Below the pieces are notes generated by a model. The model was not told where the DNA came from, made no database searches, and saw only the letters and a program-made list of their open reading frames with translations. 64,000 nt of DNA from Prinsepia uniflora (Eukaryota > Streptophyta > Magnoliopsida > Rosales > Rosaceae), in NCBI GenBank assembly GCA_032719365.1, contig CM064873.1, positions 3,072,501-3,136,500 of the forward strand, read 5' to 3'. This document shows positions 34,780 to 45,511 of the stretch, piece after piece. Numbering within the stretch: position 1 is the stretch's first letter; every line of letters starts with the position of its first letter. A program made the position numbers and the translations under genes.

Positions 34780-37735
34780 TGTAACAACCCGTACCTTCGG
34801 GAAGGGTAAAAAGGTAATTTTGTAAAATTTTGTGTAAATGGACGATTTTGCCCTTGTGAATAGTAGACGAAAAGTTGACTTTTTGAATTACCGATTGGTT
34901 GAGTGTTAGCCCTTGACTGTGACGTAGTTTAGGACGTCACGAGTCCGTAGACAGGTGGCAGGCTCGATTCGGACAACCGGAGGAAAAGTTATGACGTTCG
35001 AAAGTTTGGGGGCGTTACCGTAATTTTGAGTAAATGAGGGGAATATTGACTTTTTGGAGGACCTGTGATTTTCACGTAGACCGAGGACCGTTAGATAGGT
35101 CTCGACGTCTTGAGTTCAACGACAGGCGGCACGCTGTCATCGGACGTCGGACGGAATAGTTGCGTGTCTAGAACGTTTGAGGGCAAAACGGTAATTATTT
35201 GTAGAAGGGGTATTTTGGTCATTTTCCCTCAGCCCAATCAGATAAGGGCAAGTGGCAGAGATTTTTTGGGCTGGCCTATGGATGGTGGACACGTGCAGGG
35301 GACTGGATGGTTCCATTATGTTCTCAAGTGTGCACGACCACACTTTACCCTCATTTGAACCGTGCACTCCTTCGAAGAACACAGAAAACAGAGAGGAAAA
35401 TTGGAGAGATTTCGATCGATTTCGTGCAAGTGTGAGGGAGTTGGTGACTGGTGGAAGTGAAAGAGAGACGAGGGTGAGCTAGTGATCGCGGTTTGGAGTT
35501 GCAACCGTGCACGGAGGCTACACGGTGGACGGCTGGAGTTTGGAGAAAACAGAGAAGGCGGTGGACTGTGGTGGCTGCTGTGCCGTGTGGTGGATCGATT
35601 CAAGCCACTAGGAGACTCAAGAGGCTACGGGGAGTTCCACGAGCGCCGTGGTAGGTGGCGGTTCTCACGGCGGCGCCGGAATCGAAAGGTAAATTTCTTG
35701 GCTCTGTTTTCTCGTGGATTTTAAATTCAAAAGTCGTGAAGGTAGGACGAGAATCGAGGGGAGTGGTGAGTGCAGTAGTGTTCAGGGAGGTTCTAGGAAG
35801 GGTGTAGAACGGTCGCCGTGACGGGGGCGTACACGGCGGAGCCCAGTCGACGGAGAGTACTCTGTACTCTGTTTGGCCGTGACTTTCAAATGCAAAGTCG
35901 TGGAGTTGGGCGTAGAGTCGAGGGATAAGGAGGTTAGGGTGAAGTTCAGGAGGGTCCTAGGCGTCGATTAAGATGAACGCCGTGACGGGGGAGGACCTGG
36001 ACGGCCGGCGGCCAAAACAGGGGCTACGGGCCGTCTGTTTCGAGGCCGTGAACGGCGGGTTTCCGGCCGTGATTCTTCGAGGTTAGGACATGGTTAGGTT
36101 GCTTAGGACGGGACGAAGAGGATGGGATTGGATTGGACTGAAATGGTGGTCGGATTACAGAGAACCGGTCACGCCGGTTCAACTGTGTTGAACCGGGTGA
36201 CTCGAGGAAGGAGATGCACTTTAGCAGGCGCGTGAGGCCCACGCGCAGCCACTTTGGGCGGCGCGTGGAGGCGCGTGGGAAGGAATCCGGCCAAGCTTCC
36301 AACATGAGTTTAGTCCTAAATGTTCTAAGGAATCAAATGGTGTAGTTTTCGGGTGAATCGGACGGTGTTACGGAGTTGTTCGGGAATCCAGTTGGTTACG
36401 GGTTTAGGATTAAAATATTATTTAATTCCCGAAAAATTGGGGAAAATAGGGAAGGTATCCTTGATGTATTTGTGACCCTATTTGGTATCTATTGACAGGA
36501 CGGAATACACCAGAGACGGTCGAGGAGCGCACGGGGCGCGAGTGACTTGTTCTGATCTGTGAGTGGACCCTTTCTTTCTTTCGAGCATGCCTAACTGTTT
36601 TTACTGAGGTTTTATGATATTAAATGTGTTTTATGCTTCTTAATAATGATTATATGTGGTTGATATGTTTGCACGTTTTTCGAGACATTTCCGGGATTTT
36701 ACACGTTTTTCGAGAAAAATCTGGTTTTCGGATTTTGATGCCATATTTGAGGATTTCAACCTATAAATGTTTTCTGACGACGATAAATGGGTTATGAAAT
36801 ATGCTTTGTGATTACATGTGGTTTTTGGTATAATAATGGATTTCCGGATTTGGGTTCGGAATGTCGGTTCTGAACGCTGGAAGGGCTTCGAACCGGGAAT
36901 TTCGAATTCGAGTTTGGCGATAGATTTCGGAACGGTTTTACACTGATATGGATTGGATTTGCTGGATCTGGATATTGGGTTTAAAGACCCGGATTGATAT
37001 TGACGGGGGACGGGCCCGGATTGAGTTTAAAGACTCGGGAGTTTAAAGACTAGGATAATTACGATATTACCCCCCATAGGCCTATTGAGTTTAAAGACTC
37101 GGGAGTTTAAAGACTCGGGAGTTTAAAGACTCGGGAGTTTAAAGACTCGGATTTGTGTGAGGCCTGGTTGAGTTTAAAGACTCGGATAGGTCCAGCAGGT
37201 TTGATCGGAAAAAGTGGTTTGATGTTTATGCTCTGGTTTCTATATCAGTTTTATAGTGTATCTGTTTCTTATGATGTTTTATAGTGTTTCTGTTTCTTAT
37301 GATGTTTCATATTATGATTTTCTAATGCTTCGTTGGGCATGCCTGTTTGCAAAGCGGAGGGAATAACTTCTTACTTTTCCTTAACTCTGATTTGACGAGA
37401 AACTGTTTTGAAACTGCTATTTATTCCGGTCCACTCACACCTTCTGTTTTTAAATTTCCCTCCAGGTCGTGGTGATAGCGCTGGGGTGAACGTTGTGGCA
37501 GATATCGAGGCATAGAGCTTCCGACGTTCTTCCGTTGCGGACTTAGACTTGTAGGACTTTTTGTGCCCATTTTGTAGTGCTATGCTCTGACTTACTGTTG
37601 TACATATTTACTCCTTCGTCTGATAGTTATACTTATAATTGTATTAAGGTTAATTGTGGTACTGTAAGTGTGATTGTCAGACGGGAGCAGGGTTCGTCCC
37701 GGATATCGAGGTGATATTTGGGGCGGGTCCTGACA
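34780..37735 (+). repeat. Element A 5' LTR
   Basis: It runs from TGTAACAACCCGTACC to GGGTCCTGACA, 2956 bases. It contains GCGCGTG blocks (36229-36270), the 16-base repeat array (37021-37190) and GTCCACTCACACC near 37430. Short ORFs inside recur in the 3' LTR and are not genes. Confidence 0.92.
37024..37188. repeat. 16-base GAGTTTAAAGACTCGG repeat array in the element A LTR
   Basis: The unit is an imperfect palindrome around TTTAAA. Four uninterrupted copies stand at 37086-37149, with further single copies on either side. The paired 3' LTR has only two uninterrupted copies at the same place (about 54610-54641). The same unit is in the LTR at 780-920 and, inverted, in both element C LTRs. Confidence 0.9.
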
Positions 37736-37737
37736 AT

Positions 37738-37749
37738 TGGTATCAGAGC
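37738..37749 (+). other. Element A primer-binding site
   Basis: TGGTATCAGAGC begins two bases after the end of the 5' LTR and matches the complement of the initiator tRNA-Met 3' end. Confidence 0.92.
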
Positions 37750-38225
37750 ATAGGTTGTGTCGATTTGTGTTGGGTTTAGGTTGTTATACTAACTCTATGC
37801 TTCTTTCAGCGTACGATCGATCATGCCTCCGCGACGTGAACCCCCTCCACGACCTGAAGATGAAGCGGCGAGAGGGACTGAGAGCGCTTCGATCGAGAGA
37901 GCCCAGAGGCTTGGGGCTACTACGTTCAGCGGTGGGGCCGATCCCGAGGAAGCTCACCGATGGATCACCCGACTCGAGCGTATTTTTGGGGTGATGCACT
38001 GTCCTTCTGAGGATCGGGTTTTGTTAGCTACTTTTCTGTTGGATGGAGCTGCATATGAGTGGTGGTACACGCTGGAACTGTCCGACTGGGATGCACATAC
38101 CGTGACTTGGGAGACTTTCCGGGAGCGGTTTCTAGATCAGTACTATCCCCGTTCTTTCCGGGATGCTAAAGAAGCAGAATTTCTTCACTTGAAGCAAGGG
38201 AATTTGACAGTCGCAGAATATGAGC

Positions 38226-40738
38226 TGACAAGACCCATCCCGATTATCCCTCGATAGTCGTGATGAATCCTGCTCCCGTCTGACAATAACTAAAAATTTC
38301 CAAAAGTAACCAAACTTATATACATACCACACACAACAAATCCCGAAAACATTGTCAGACAAGGGATAGTTAAGTTTTACAGACCAATGACGTCACAAGT
38401 TTGACTAGTCAAGGACAATACAGAGCATAGGTATCATTACAGATAGGGGTCAAATTCCTACTCTGTAGAATGTCTGAGTGCGCAACGGTCTATTTATTCT
38501 TTTGCCTCGCTTGCCTCGTTTTTAGCCCTCGTACCTGTACACTGGCCTGGAGGGTGCATAAAACAATAAAGGTGTGAGTGGACAAAAATGACCTCTTATA
38601 AAAACATTTGCCAAAATACAATTCTTACCCTCCAGTTTTCACAAACATGCATGCATATCATAAAACACGAGTGATAATGGGAAATCAATTAAAGTGGATC
38701 AATCAAAACAATTTCCACAAAACCACGGGACTTATTTCCATATCTTGTTGCTTAGAGTCACGTTTTATCCCTGCAACGCGTGCATATCAATAGGCTCAAG
38801 GACCGCTCAAAATCCGAGCATCCGCCGCTGTGAACACATCACTAGCCGGCAATCCAGATCTAGTGAACACATCACTTACCGATCCATATAATCCAGCACA
38901 TCTGATCTGAGTCAAGCCTCCCCTGGGCTGCAAGACAAAGATCGTGCTACGTGACCTCTTCGGGGTAAACACTTCCATCCCGAAGGCGAGCGTTATCTCC
39001 AGGGTGCACTCCGGGGAAAAACATATTTTCTCCCGAAAGCCCTAAATATCCGCAACATATCACCATCACTAAAACCAGTGAAAAACAGTTGCATTGAAAA
39101 CCAAATCAAATATCAATACAGGGTCTCAGCCCTAAGTTAACCAAAGTCCCGATTTACTTTATAAATCCGAAATCATCATTATCATCATATAATCACATGG
39201 AAAATGCAAATCCAATCAGAAACACAATTCCATTGGGTCCCACCCCAAAATACCAATTTCACGTAAATCCGTGCAACCGTAAACCCGAGTTGCCACGATC
39301 ACGTAAATCCATAAAATCAATCATTGACTCATAATCCGAGTCCAAATATCATTTTCAATCCGGGCCTAGCCCAAAACATCAATTGCACGTTCCTCGTAAA
39401 ACGTGCCCGAAAGACTGATTAAAATAATCACAAAAATCACGAAAATACCAAAAATCATCAAATTCACATGTAACTCCAAATCCGAGTCAAAATCATTATT
39501 TACTTGGGTTCTCACGCCCACAATATCATTTTTAACCAATTTCATGATTTCTCGAAAAGCGTGTCAGAATATAATAATATAATAATCATAAAACCGAGAA
39601 AATCGAGAAATCACCGAATCAAAGCATCAATCATGTCAAATTATAGAAAATCATATAAATAAGCATTTAAACCATATATGCATGCATCACAGTCAGAAAA
39701 TCAAAAGTCCACTCACACACACCGTCCCGATTGTTCAGCCTCGAGCTGTTCGTTTTCCTCCGAAGTCCCGGGAATATTCCAGCCTCAGGTAAGGTCCAAA
39801 TCTTCACGACTCACGATCGAAATTCGACGGGTCTCCTAATCGGGTTTCACGATTCCGTGCCTCTAAGTATCTGAACTCAAGGTCGATTTTTGGCAGCCAT
39901 GGCAGCGTCTGTTCTTTCTCAATTCGACACGAATTCTTCTCGTTTTTGTTGCAAAGCTTTTAGTTTTGATCCCAGCAACCTAATGGAATCCTCAATTGCT
40001 CCTCTCCTGGCTCCCAAATCCGAATTCGATTTTCCCCCAATTTCCCAGAATTTTCGAAGCAAAATTCTCTCAGTTCTCTGAACCTCTCGAGTCCCTCTCT
40101 CTCAGTTATGCTACTTAGACGTTCAATTGCATAATGACGACGAGTTTGGGGCTTATCACGGGCCAATTGGACATAATCATGGTCCAAGCCTTAATTTGGG
40201 GAAAAGTTGTCAAAAAGGGATATTATTGTGTTTCCCTTAAGACCCGGTTCTGTGTTTTATGAAGTGAGAATCAGACAAAAGACAAGTCTGATCAAGGCCA
40301 AAAGTCCATTTTGCCCCTGGTTGGACAAATTACCATTTTGCCCCTAGCCTTCCGTGACCCGTAACGTTCGTAACCGAACTCCGTTTTCGACGTGCCGCCT
40401 GTCGTTGTACTCCGGGCATCGAGACCTACCTAACGGTCTTCGAATCGTGTGAAAATTAGTTGGCAAACAAAAAGTCAACATTTTCCCCCTTTCCGCCCAA
40501 ATTACGAAAATGCCCTTGGGCTTCCGAACGTCATAACTTTTTCCCAGATTGTCGGAATTGGGCGTGCCACCTGTCTATGGACTCGTGACGTCCCGAACTA
40601 CGTCACGGTCATCGGTCAACATCCGTTTGATTCACCAATCAAAAAGTCAACAATTTGACTATACTATTCACAAGGGTAAAAACGTCATTTACTCATTATG
40701 TTACAAAATTACATTTTCTAAATGTCCGGGGCGTTACA
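38226..40738 (-). mobile_element. Solo LTR inserted in element A gag, target duplication TGAGC
   Basis: On the plus strand it starts TGACAAGACCCATCCCG and ends GGGGCGTTACA, an LTR in minus orientation. TGAGC flanks it at 38221-38225 and 40739-40743, and gag continues directly on the far side. At 2513 bases, with no internal region, it is a solo LTR. It holds CTCCCGTCTGACAA near the left end and GCACGTAAATCC-type words seen in the other minus-oriented LTR at 4872. Short ORFs within it are not genes. Confidence 0.92.
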
Positions 40739-40937
40739 TGAGCAGAGGTTCCAGATGCTATCTCGTTTCGCTCCTGCATTTGTGGCAACCGAGGCGGAGA
40801 AGTGCCGCCGGTTTGAGTTGGGCCTTCGGGGAGAGATCAGGGCCATAGTGACAGCTGGCTCTTTTGCTACTTTTCGGGAGTTATCTGATGCTGCTGTCAG
40901 GGTTGAGGCCAGTTTACCCGCTAGGCCACAGTATTCG

Positions 40938-43833
40938 TGTCAGGACCCACCCCGATTTCACCCCGAAACCCGAGGTAAATCCCGCTCCCGTCTGACTCCC
41001 CGACACGACACCTAAGGAACACTTACTCGAAACCAGTCAAACGCAGGAGTAATTACAAAATATCCCAAAATTCTTATCGTTTACAGAGCATAGCACTACA
41101 GTACAAGGAAAAATAAGAACCGAGAAAGTACACGCACACAGAAGCCTTTAAACTCTTCTAGGATCCCTCACGTTGCTTCTATGCCTCAGACTCTGCCTCG
41201 ACGTCAAGACCCCGCGCTCGCTCCACAACCTGGAGGGCAATTAAAACAGAAAATGTGAGTGGACCAGAAAGTACCAAAGGTCAAAAACCATTTTATAAGA
41301 AAACCGAGTTTTTACCCTCCGTTTTGAAACCACATGCATAACCAGCAGTTATAAACACATTGATAAAAATAATCATTATAAACATCATAAGAAACAGAAC
41401 CACTATAAATACCATAAGAAACCATAGCATAGGTATCAAAAACCGTATCAAAACCATAATCACCAAAACATCATTTTCCCGATCAAACCTGCTGGATCTA
41501 TCCGAGTCTTTAAACTCCCGAGTCTTTAAACTCAATCCAGGCCTTAATAATATCCGAGTCTTTAAACTCCCGAGTCTTTAAACTCAAGGCCTACGGGGGA
41601 AAATCAATATATATATATATATCCGAGTCTTTAAACTCCCGAGTCTTTAAACTCAATCCGGGTCTTTAAACCCAATCCGGCCGGTCCCCCGTCACATATA
41701 TCCGGGTCTTTAAACCCAATATCCAGATCCAGCAAATCCAATCTCAAAACCATTTGAAAACCATTTACCAAATCCTCATCCAAACCCGAATCCGAAATCA
41801 CTGGTCTGATGCCCTTCCGGCGTTCAGGACCGTCATTCCGAACCCAAATCCGGAAAATATCCATTTTCATACCAAAACCACATGTAATCACAAATCATAT
41901 TTCATAACTCATTTATCATGATTTGAAAACCTTTATCGGTGGAAATCCCTAAATGTGACATCAAAATCCGAAAACCAACATTTTCTCGAAAACCGTACCA
42001 AAACCGTCTTTTTCTCGAAAAACGTGCAAACACATAAAATCATCATTTCATATTCAATAAACATAGAATTATAAGTAAAACCATAAAACACGTATATAAA
42101 AACAGTTATGCATGCTCGAGTTTAAGGAAAGGGTCCACTCACAGTACTGAGCCCTACTCGCGTCCCGAACGTCCAGCCCGTTCCTCGGCTTCCTCGGGAA
42201 ATCCCGATCCTGTCAAACACCGTCACATTACGTCACTAATACATCTACGAACACTCACCTAAAAGCCCTCAAAAATCCCCGGACCAAAGACTTAAAACCC
42301 CGGGACCCTACACATTCACCCTCGCGGAACTCAACTCAAACAACTTCCGATTAACCCGAAACCAACTCCATTGAACTCACCATGACTCCTAGACCAAAAA
42401 CTATGTTGGCCGTTTTCCCATCCGCCGCCGCACGCGCCCCCACGCGCCGCCCAAAGTGGCTGCGCGTGGCCCCACGCGCCAGCTACAGTACACCTTCAAC
42501 CTCACGTCGACCCGGTTCAACACAGTAGACTACAGCTGAACCGGCGTCAACGGTTCTCCGCCGTACCTGCACGATTTCCTTCCCTTTCCTCACCTAAAGC
42601 TTCGTCCAGTTCCAATATAACCATTCCACAGCTCCTCAGACCTCGACACCGCCTCAATCCCGTCGACTGAAGCTCGAAACCAGACGGCCAACAACCCCTG
42701 TTTCACGGTCCAGCCACCCAGCTCACCACCCTTCACGGTGGCTTCACCAAACTCTGCCCTGAACCTCACTGATCCTAACCCAACTCACCTAGACCTTCGA
42801 CTCAACCCCAATCGTCACGACTAGCCGTTTGAACATCGCGGCAAAACAGAGCAAAAGATCTCACCTTCGATTGCAGCTCCGCCGTGCGCACTGCCGCCTT
42901 CCACGGTGGTCGTTAGTCTCCCTGCAACCTCCTGCAGCTTCCCCTGCCTTGGTTTGAGTCACCTCACGGCGTAGCCACCACCTCGAACTCACGACCTCCC
43001 TGTTTCCGTCAAAACTTCTCCGCACCTCCGCCGTGCCGCCGTGCACAATTACACCACCAAAACCCGATCAGCAACTCCCTTTCAATCTCCCGTTCCTCCC
43101 TCACTCACCAAAACTCGTCATCAGCCACGATCAGTCCTCAATTCCTCCTCACAAACTCACTCTGTTCCTCTATGTTTGTCGAAGGACTGCACGGTTGCAC
43201 CCCAATTATTTGGGCTGAGACCACACAGGATTCTCCCAGAATCCTCTACACACATGCCATGTGTCACCATCCACTCCACACACTCCCACATGGCCTAATC
43301 CCAGCCGTCCATTCCTTTCTTCTGTGCACAAATCCCAATGTACCCCAATGACCAAAATACCCTCCTTTTTTACACATTTTTACGGTTTTACCGAAACTTC
43401 CTAGACCCGTAACTCTCGCCTCGTAAGTCCGATGAATACGTGCCGCCTGTCGTCGAACTCAGGACGACAAGAACTATCTAACGGTCTTAGGTCAACTTAC
43501 CAAAACCCGTTCGTATAAAAAGTCAACGTTCCCCCCCTAATTCGCCAAATTACGGTTATGCCCTCAACAGTCCGAACATCACAACTTCCTCCTCGGATGT
43601 CGGAATCGGGCGTGCCACCTGCCTACGGATTCGTAACGTCCTCAACTACGTCCTGATCACTGGTCAACTCCCATTTGACCACCCGAAATAAAAGTCAACA
43701 TTTCTGCCCGACCCAGGGGCAAAATCGTCATCCTAAGTTCCCGGACCCCTCGGGACCACCTAACCCTTGATTAACCTTACTAATCACACCTTAATCACTC
43801 CACTTATCCCTATTCTTGGGACGGGTTGTTACA
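40938..43833 (-). repeat. Element C 3' LTR
   Basis: It is near-identical to 45512-48409. It includes inverted GAGTCTTTAAACTC repeats (about 41505-41720), an AT-dinucleotide run near 41607-41622 that is two bases shorter than in the other copy, and CACGCGCC blocks near 42430-42480. Confidence 0.92.
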
Positions 43834-44299
43834 ATCTACCCACATAAAAAGAATTTCGTCCCCGAAATTCCACAGCTAGTTCCCGACCCCTAGGGTCTCC
43901 TACCCGGAATCAACAACAGATCAACAACAACTTCTCCTAGGTTTTCTATCTATCATCTCCACCTTGGGTATTTCACTCCAACCCCAGCTACTGTCACCAC
44001 AGCCAACCCTAGCTTGTAACAACTACATGGTGTACGCAAGGGAAACTCTATGAACAGAAAACAAAGGTATTATACAATACCTCATGTCACAATACCCGAC
44101 AGAAGTCATAGAGTACATCCTCGTATACAACCACCCATCTCCCTCGGCTACGACTCCGGCCACGGTCGGATTAACTCCACAAAGTCCTAAAGGCAACCTC
44201 TAGCTTGTGGGTTCTCTCCTTCCACAGTCTCCAATCGATCAGTTATAGTCACTCCTCCTACGGAACTTACTGTACACTCCAAGTCCTCTAGGCGAACTC

Positions 44300-45403
44300 C
44301 TAGACTCTACCCTGGGATCCAACAACCAAACCAACAGGACAACCAAAAGTAAAACAAGTACCTGTCTCCGTATCTGGTATCGACTGACCCTCCTGCTGAG
44401 TCATCGAGAACACCCGGGCCTGAGATCCTGACGCTCTACCACGTCCCCTCGAACTACTCGTGGCTGTGCCACCACCTCCTCTAGTGCCCGCTGTCCCTGA
44501 TGCTGTACTCTGTCCGGACTCCGCTACTCCTCTGCCTACACCACCTTCCTGTGGCAACAGTGGACACTCACGTCGGAAATGACCTCGCTCCCCGCAGTAG
44601 AAACACACATTCCAGCCTGGTCCACTACTCGGTCTCCCCGTGGATGCTACCGACGTCGCACTCGCTTGCGGAGTCGGCGGTACTCGATAACCCCAAAATC
44701 CTGAACTCTGGGCACTACCAGGCCTACCAAAACGATCATCGCCCGACGAGGACGATCCACCGAAGTTACCTCTTTTCGGTGTCCGCTGGCTCGAAGATCC
44801 AGGAATAGAAGGTTCCCGGCGTCGCACCGGCAAACTAGCCTCAACTCGCACTGCAGCATCCGACAAGTCTCGAAGGGTAGCAAAAGATCCAGCTGTCACT
44901 ACGGCTCGAATCTCACCTCGCAAACCCAACTCAAACCTACGACACTTCTCGGCTTCAGTGGCCACAAAAGCAGGAGCAAACCGAGACAACATCTGAAACT
45001 TCCGTTCATACTCTGCCACGGTCATATTCCCCTGCTGGAGCTGCAGAAACTCCGCCTCCTTGGCATCCCGGAAAGAACGAGGATAATATTGTTCCAGAAA
45101 CCGTTCCCTAAACGTCTCCCAGGTCACACTGTGAACATCCCAACCGGACAACTCGAGGGTATACCACCACTCGTACGCCGCACCATCCAGTAAAAAGGTA
45201 GCCAGCAACACTCGTTCCCCCGGCGGACAATGCATCACCGCAAAAATCCGCTCCAGTCTAGTAATCCACCTCTGGGCTTCCTCAGGATCAGCCCCACCAC
45301 TAAAAGTAGTAGCCCCGAGCCGCTGGGCTCGCTCAATCGTGGCACTCTCCGTCTCTCTGGCTACTTCTTCCGGTTGCGGAGAGGGTCTACGTCTCGGAGG
45401 CAT
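44300..45403 (-). CDS. Gag protein of element C
   Basis: An open frame of 367 codons from ATG 45403 (MPPRRRPSPQPEE) to the stop at 44300. It encodes the capsid-like part of Ty3-type Gag (GAAYEWWYTLEL, TWETFRERFLEQYYP) and a zinc knuckle CX2CX4HX4C ([14 protein letters not shown]), which packages element RNA into particles. It is plainly a close relative of the element A gag. After RVFSMTQQE, where element A runs on into protease, this protein ends within about 30 unrelated residues, so pol has been removed just downstream of gag. The frame is intact, consistent with selection or with very recent insertion. The longer upstream frame (to 45490) lacks support because MPPRR matches the element A start. 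Confidence 0.92.
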   Translation of the reverse strand: MPPRRRPSPQPEEVARETESATIERAQRLGATTFSGGADPEEAQRWITRLERIFAVMHCPPGERVLLATFLLDGAAYEWWYTLELSGWDVHSVTWETFRERFLEQYYPRSFRDAKEAEFLQLQQGNMTVAEYERKFQMLSRFAPAFVATEAEKCRRFELGLRGEIRAVVTAGSFATLRDLSDAAVRVEASLPVRRREPSIPGSSSQRTPKRGNFGGSSSSGDDRFGRPGSAQSSGFWGYRVPPTPQASATSVASTGRPSSGPGWNVCFYCGERGHFRRECPLLPQEGGVGRGVAESGQSTASGTAGTRGGGGTATSSSRGRGRASGSQARVFSMTQQEGQSIPDTETGTCFTFGCPVGLVVGSQGRV

Positions 45404-45497
45404 CGTCAACCGCACACTGAAAGAGGCATAGAAGTAGTCAAACAACTGAAACACAACCTCACAAACCGACAGACCCAACAAACTCGACAAAACCTAT

Positions 45498-45509
45498 GCT
45501 CTGATACCA
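45498..45509 (-). other. Element C primer-binding site
   Basis: The plus strand reads GCTCTGATACCA, the complement of TGGTATCAGAGC, two bases inside the 5' LTR of this minus-strand element. It is identical to the sites of elements A and D. Confidence 0.92.
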
Positions 45510-45511
45510 AT

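Noticed and set aside
37086..37149. CRISPR-like array
   Set aside because: The 16-base units are contiguous without spacers, in a plant LTR. It is a minisatellite.
37823..38257. A separate 144-residue gene
   Set aside because: It is the start of the element A gag; its last ten codons come from the inserted solo LTR.
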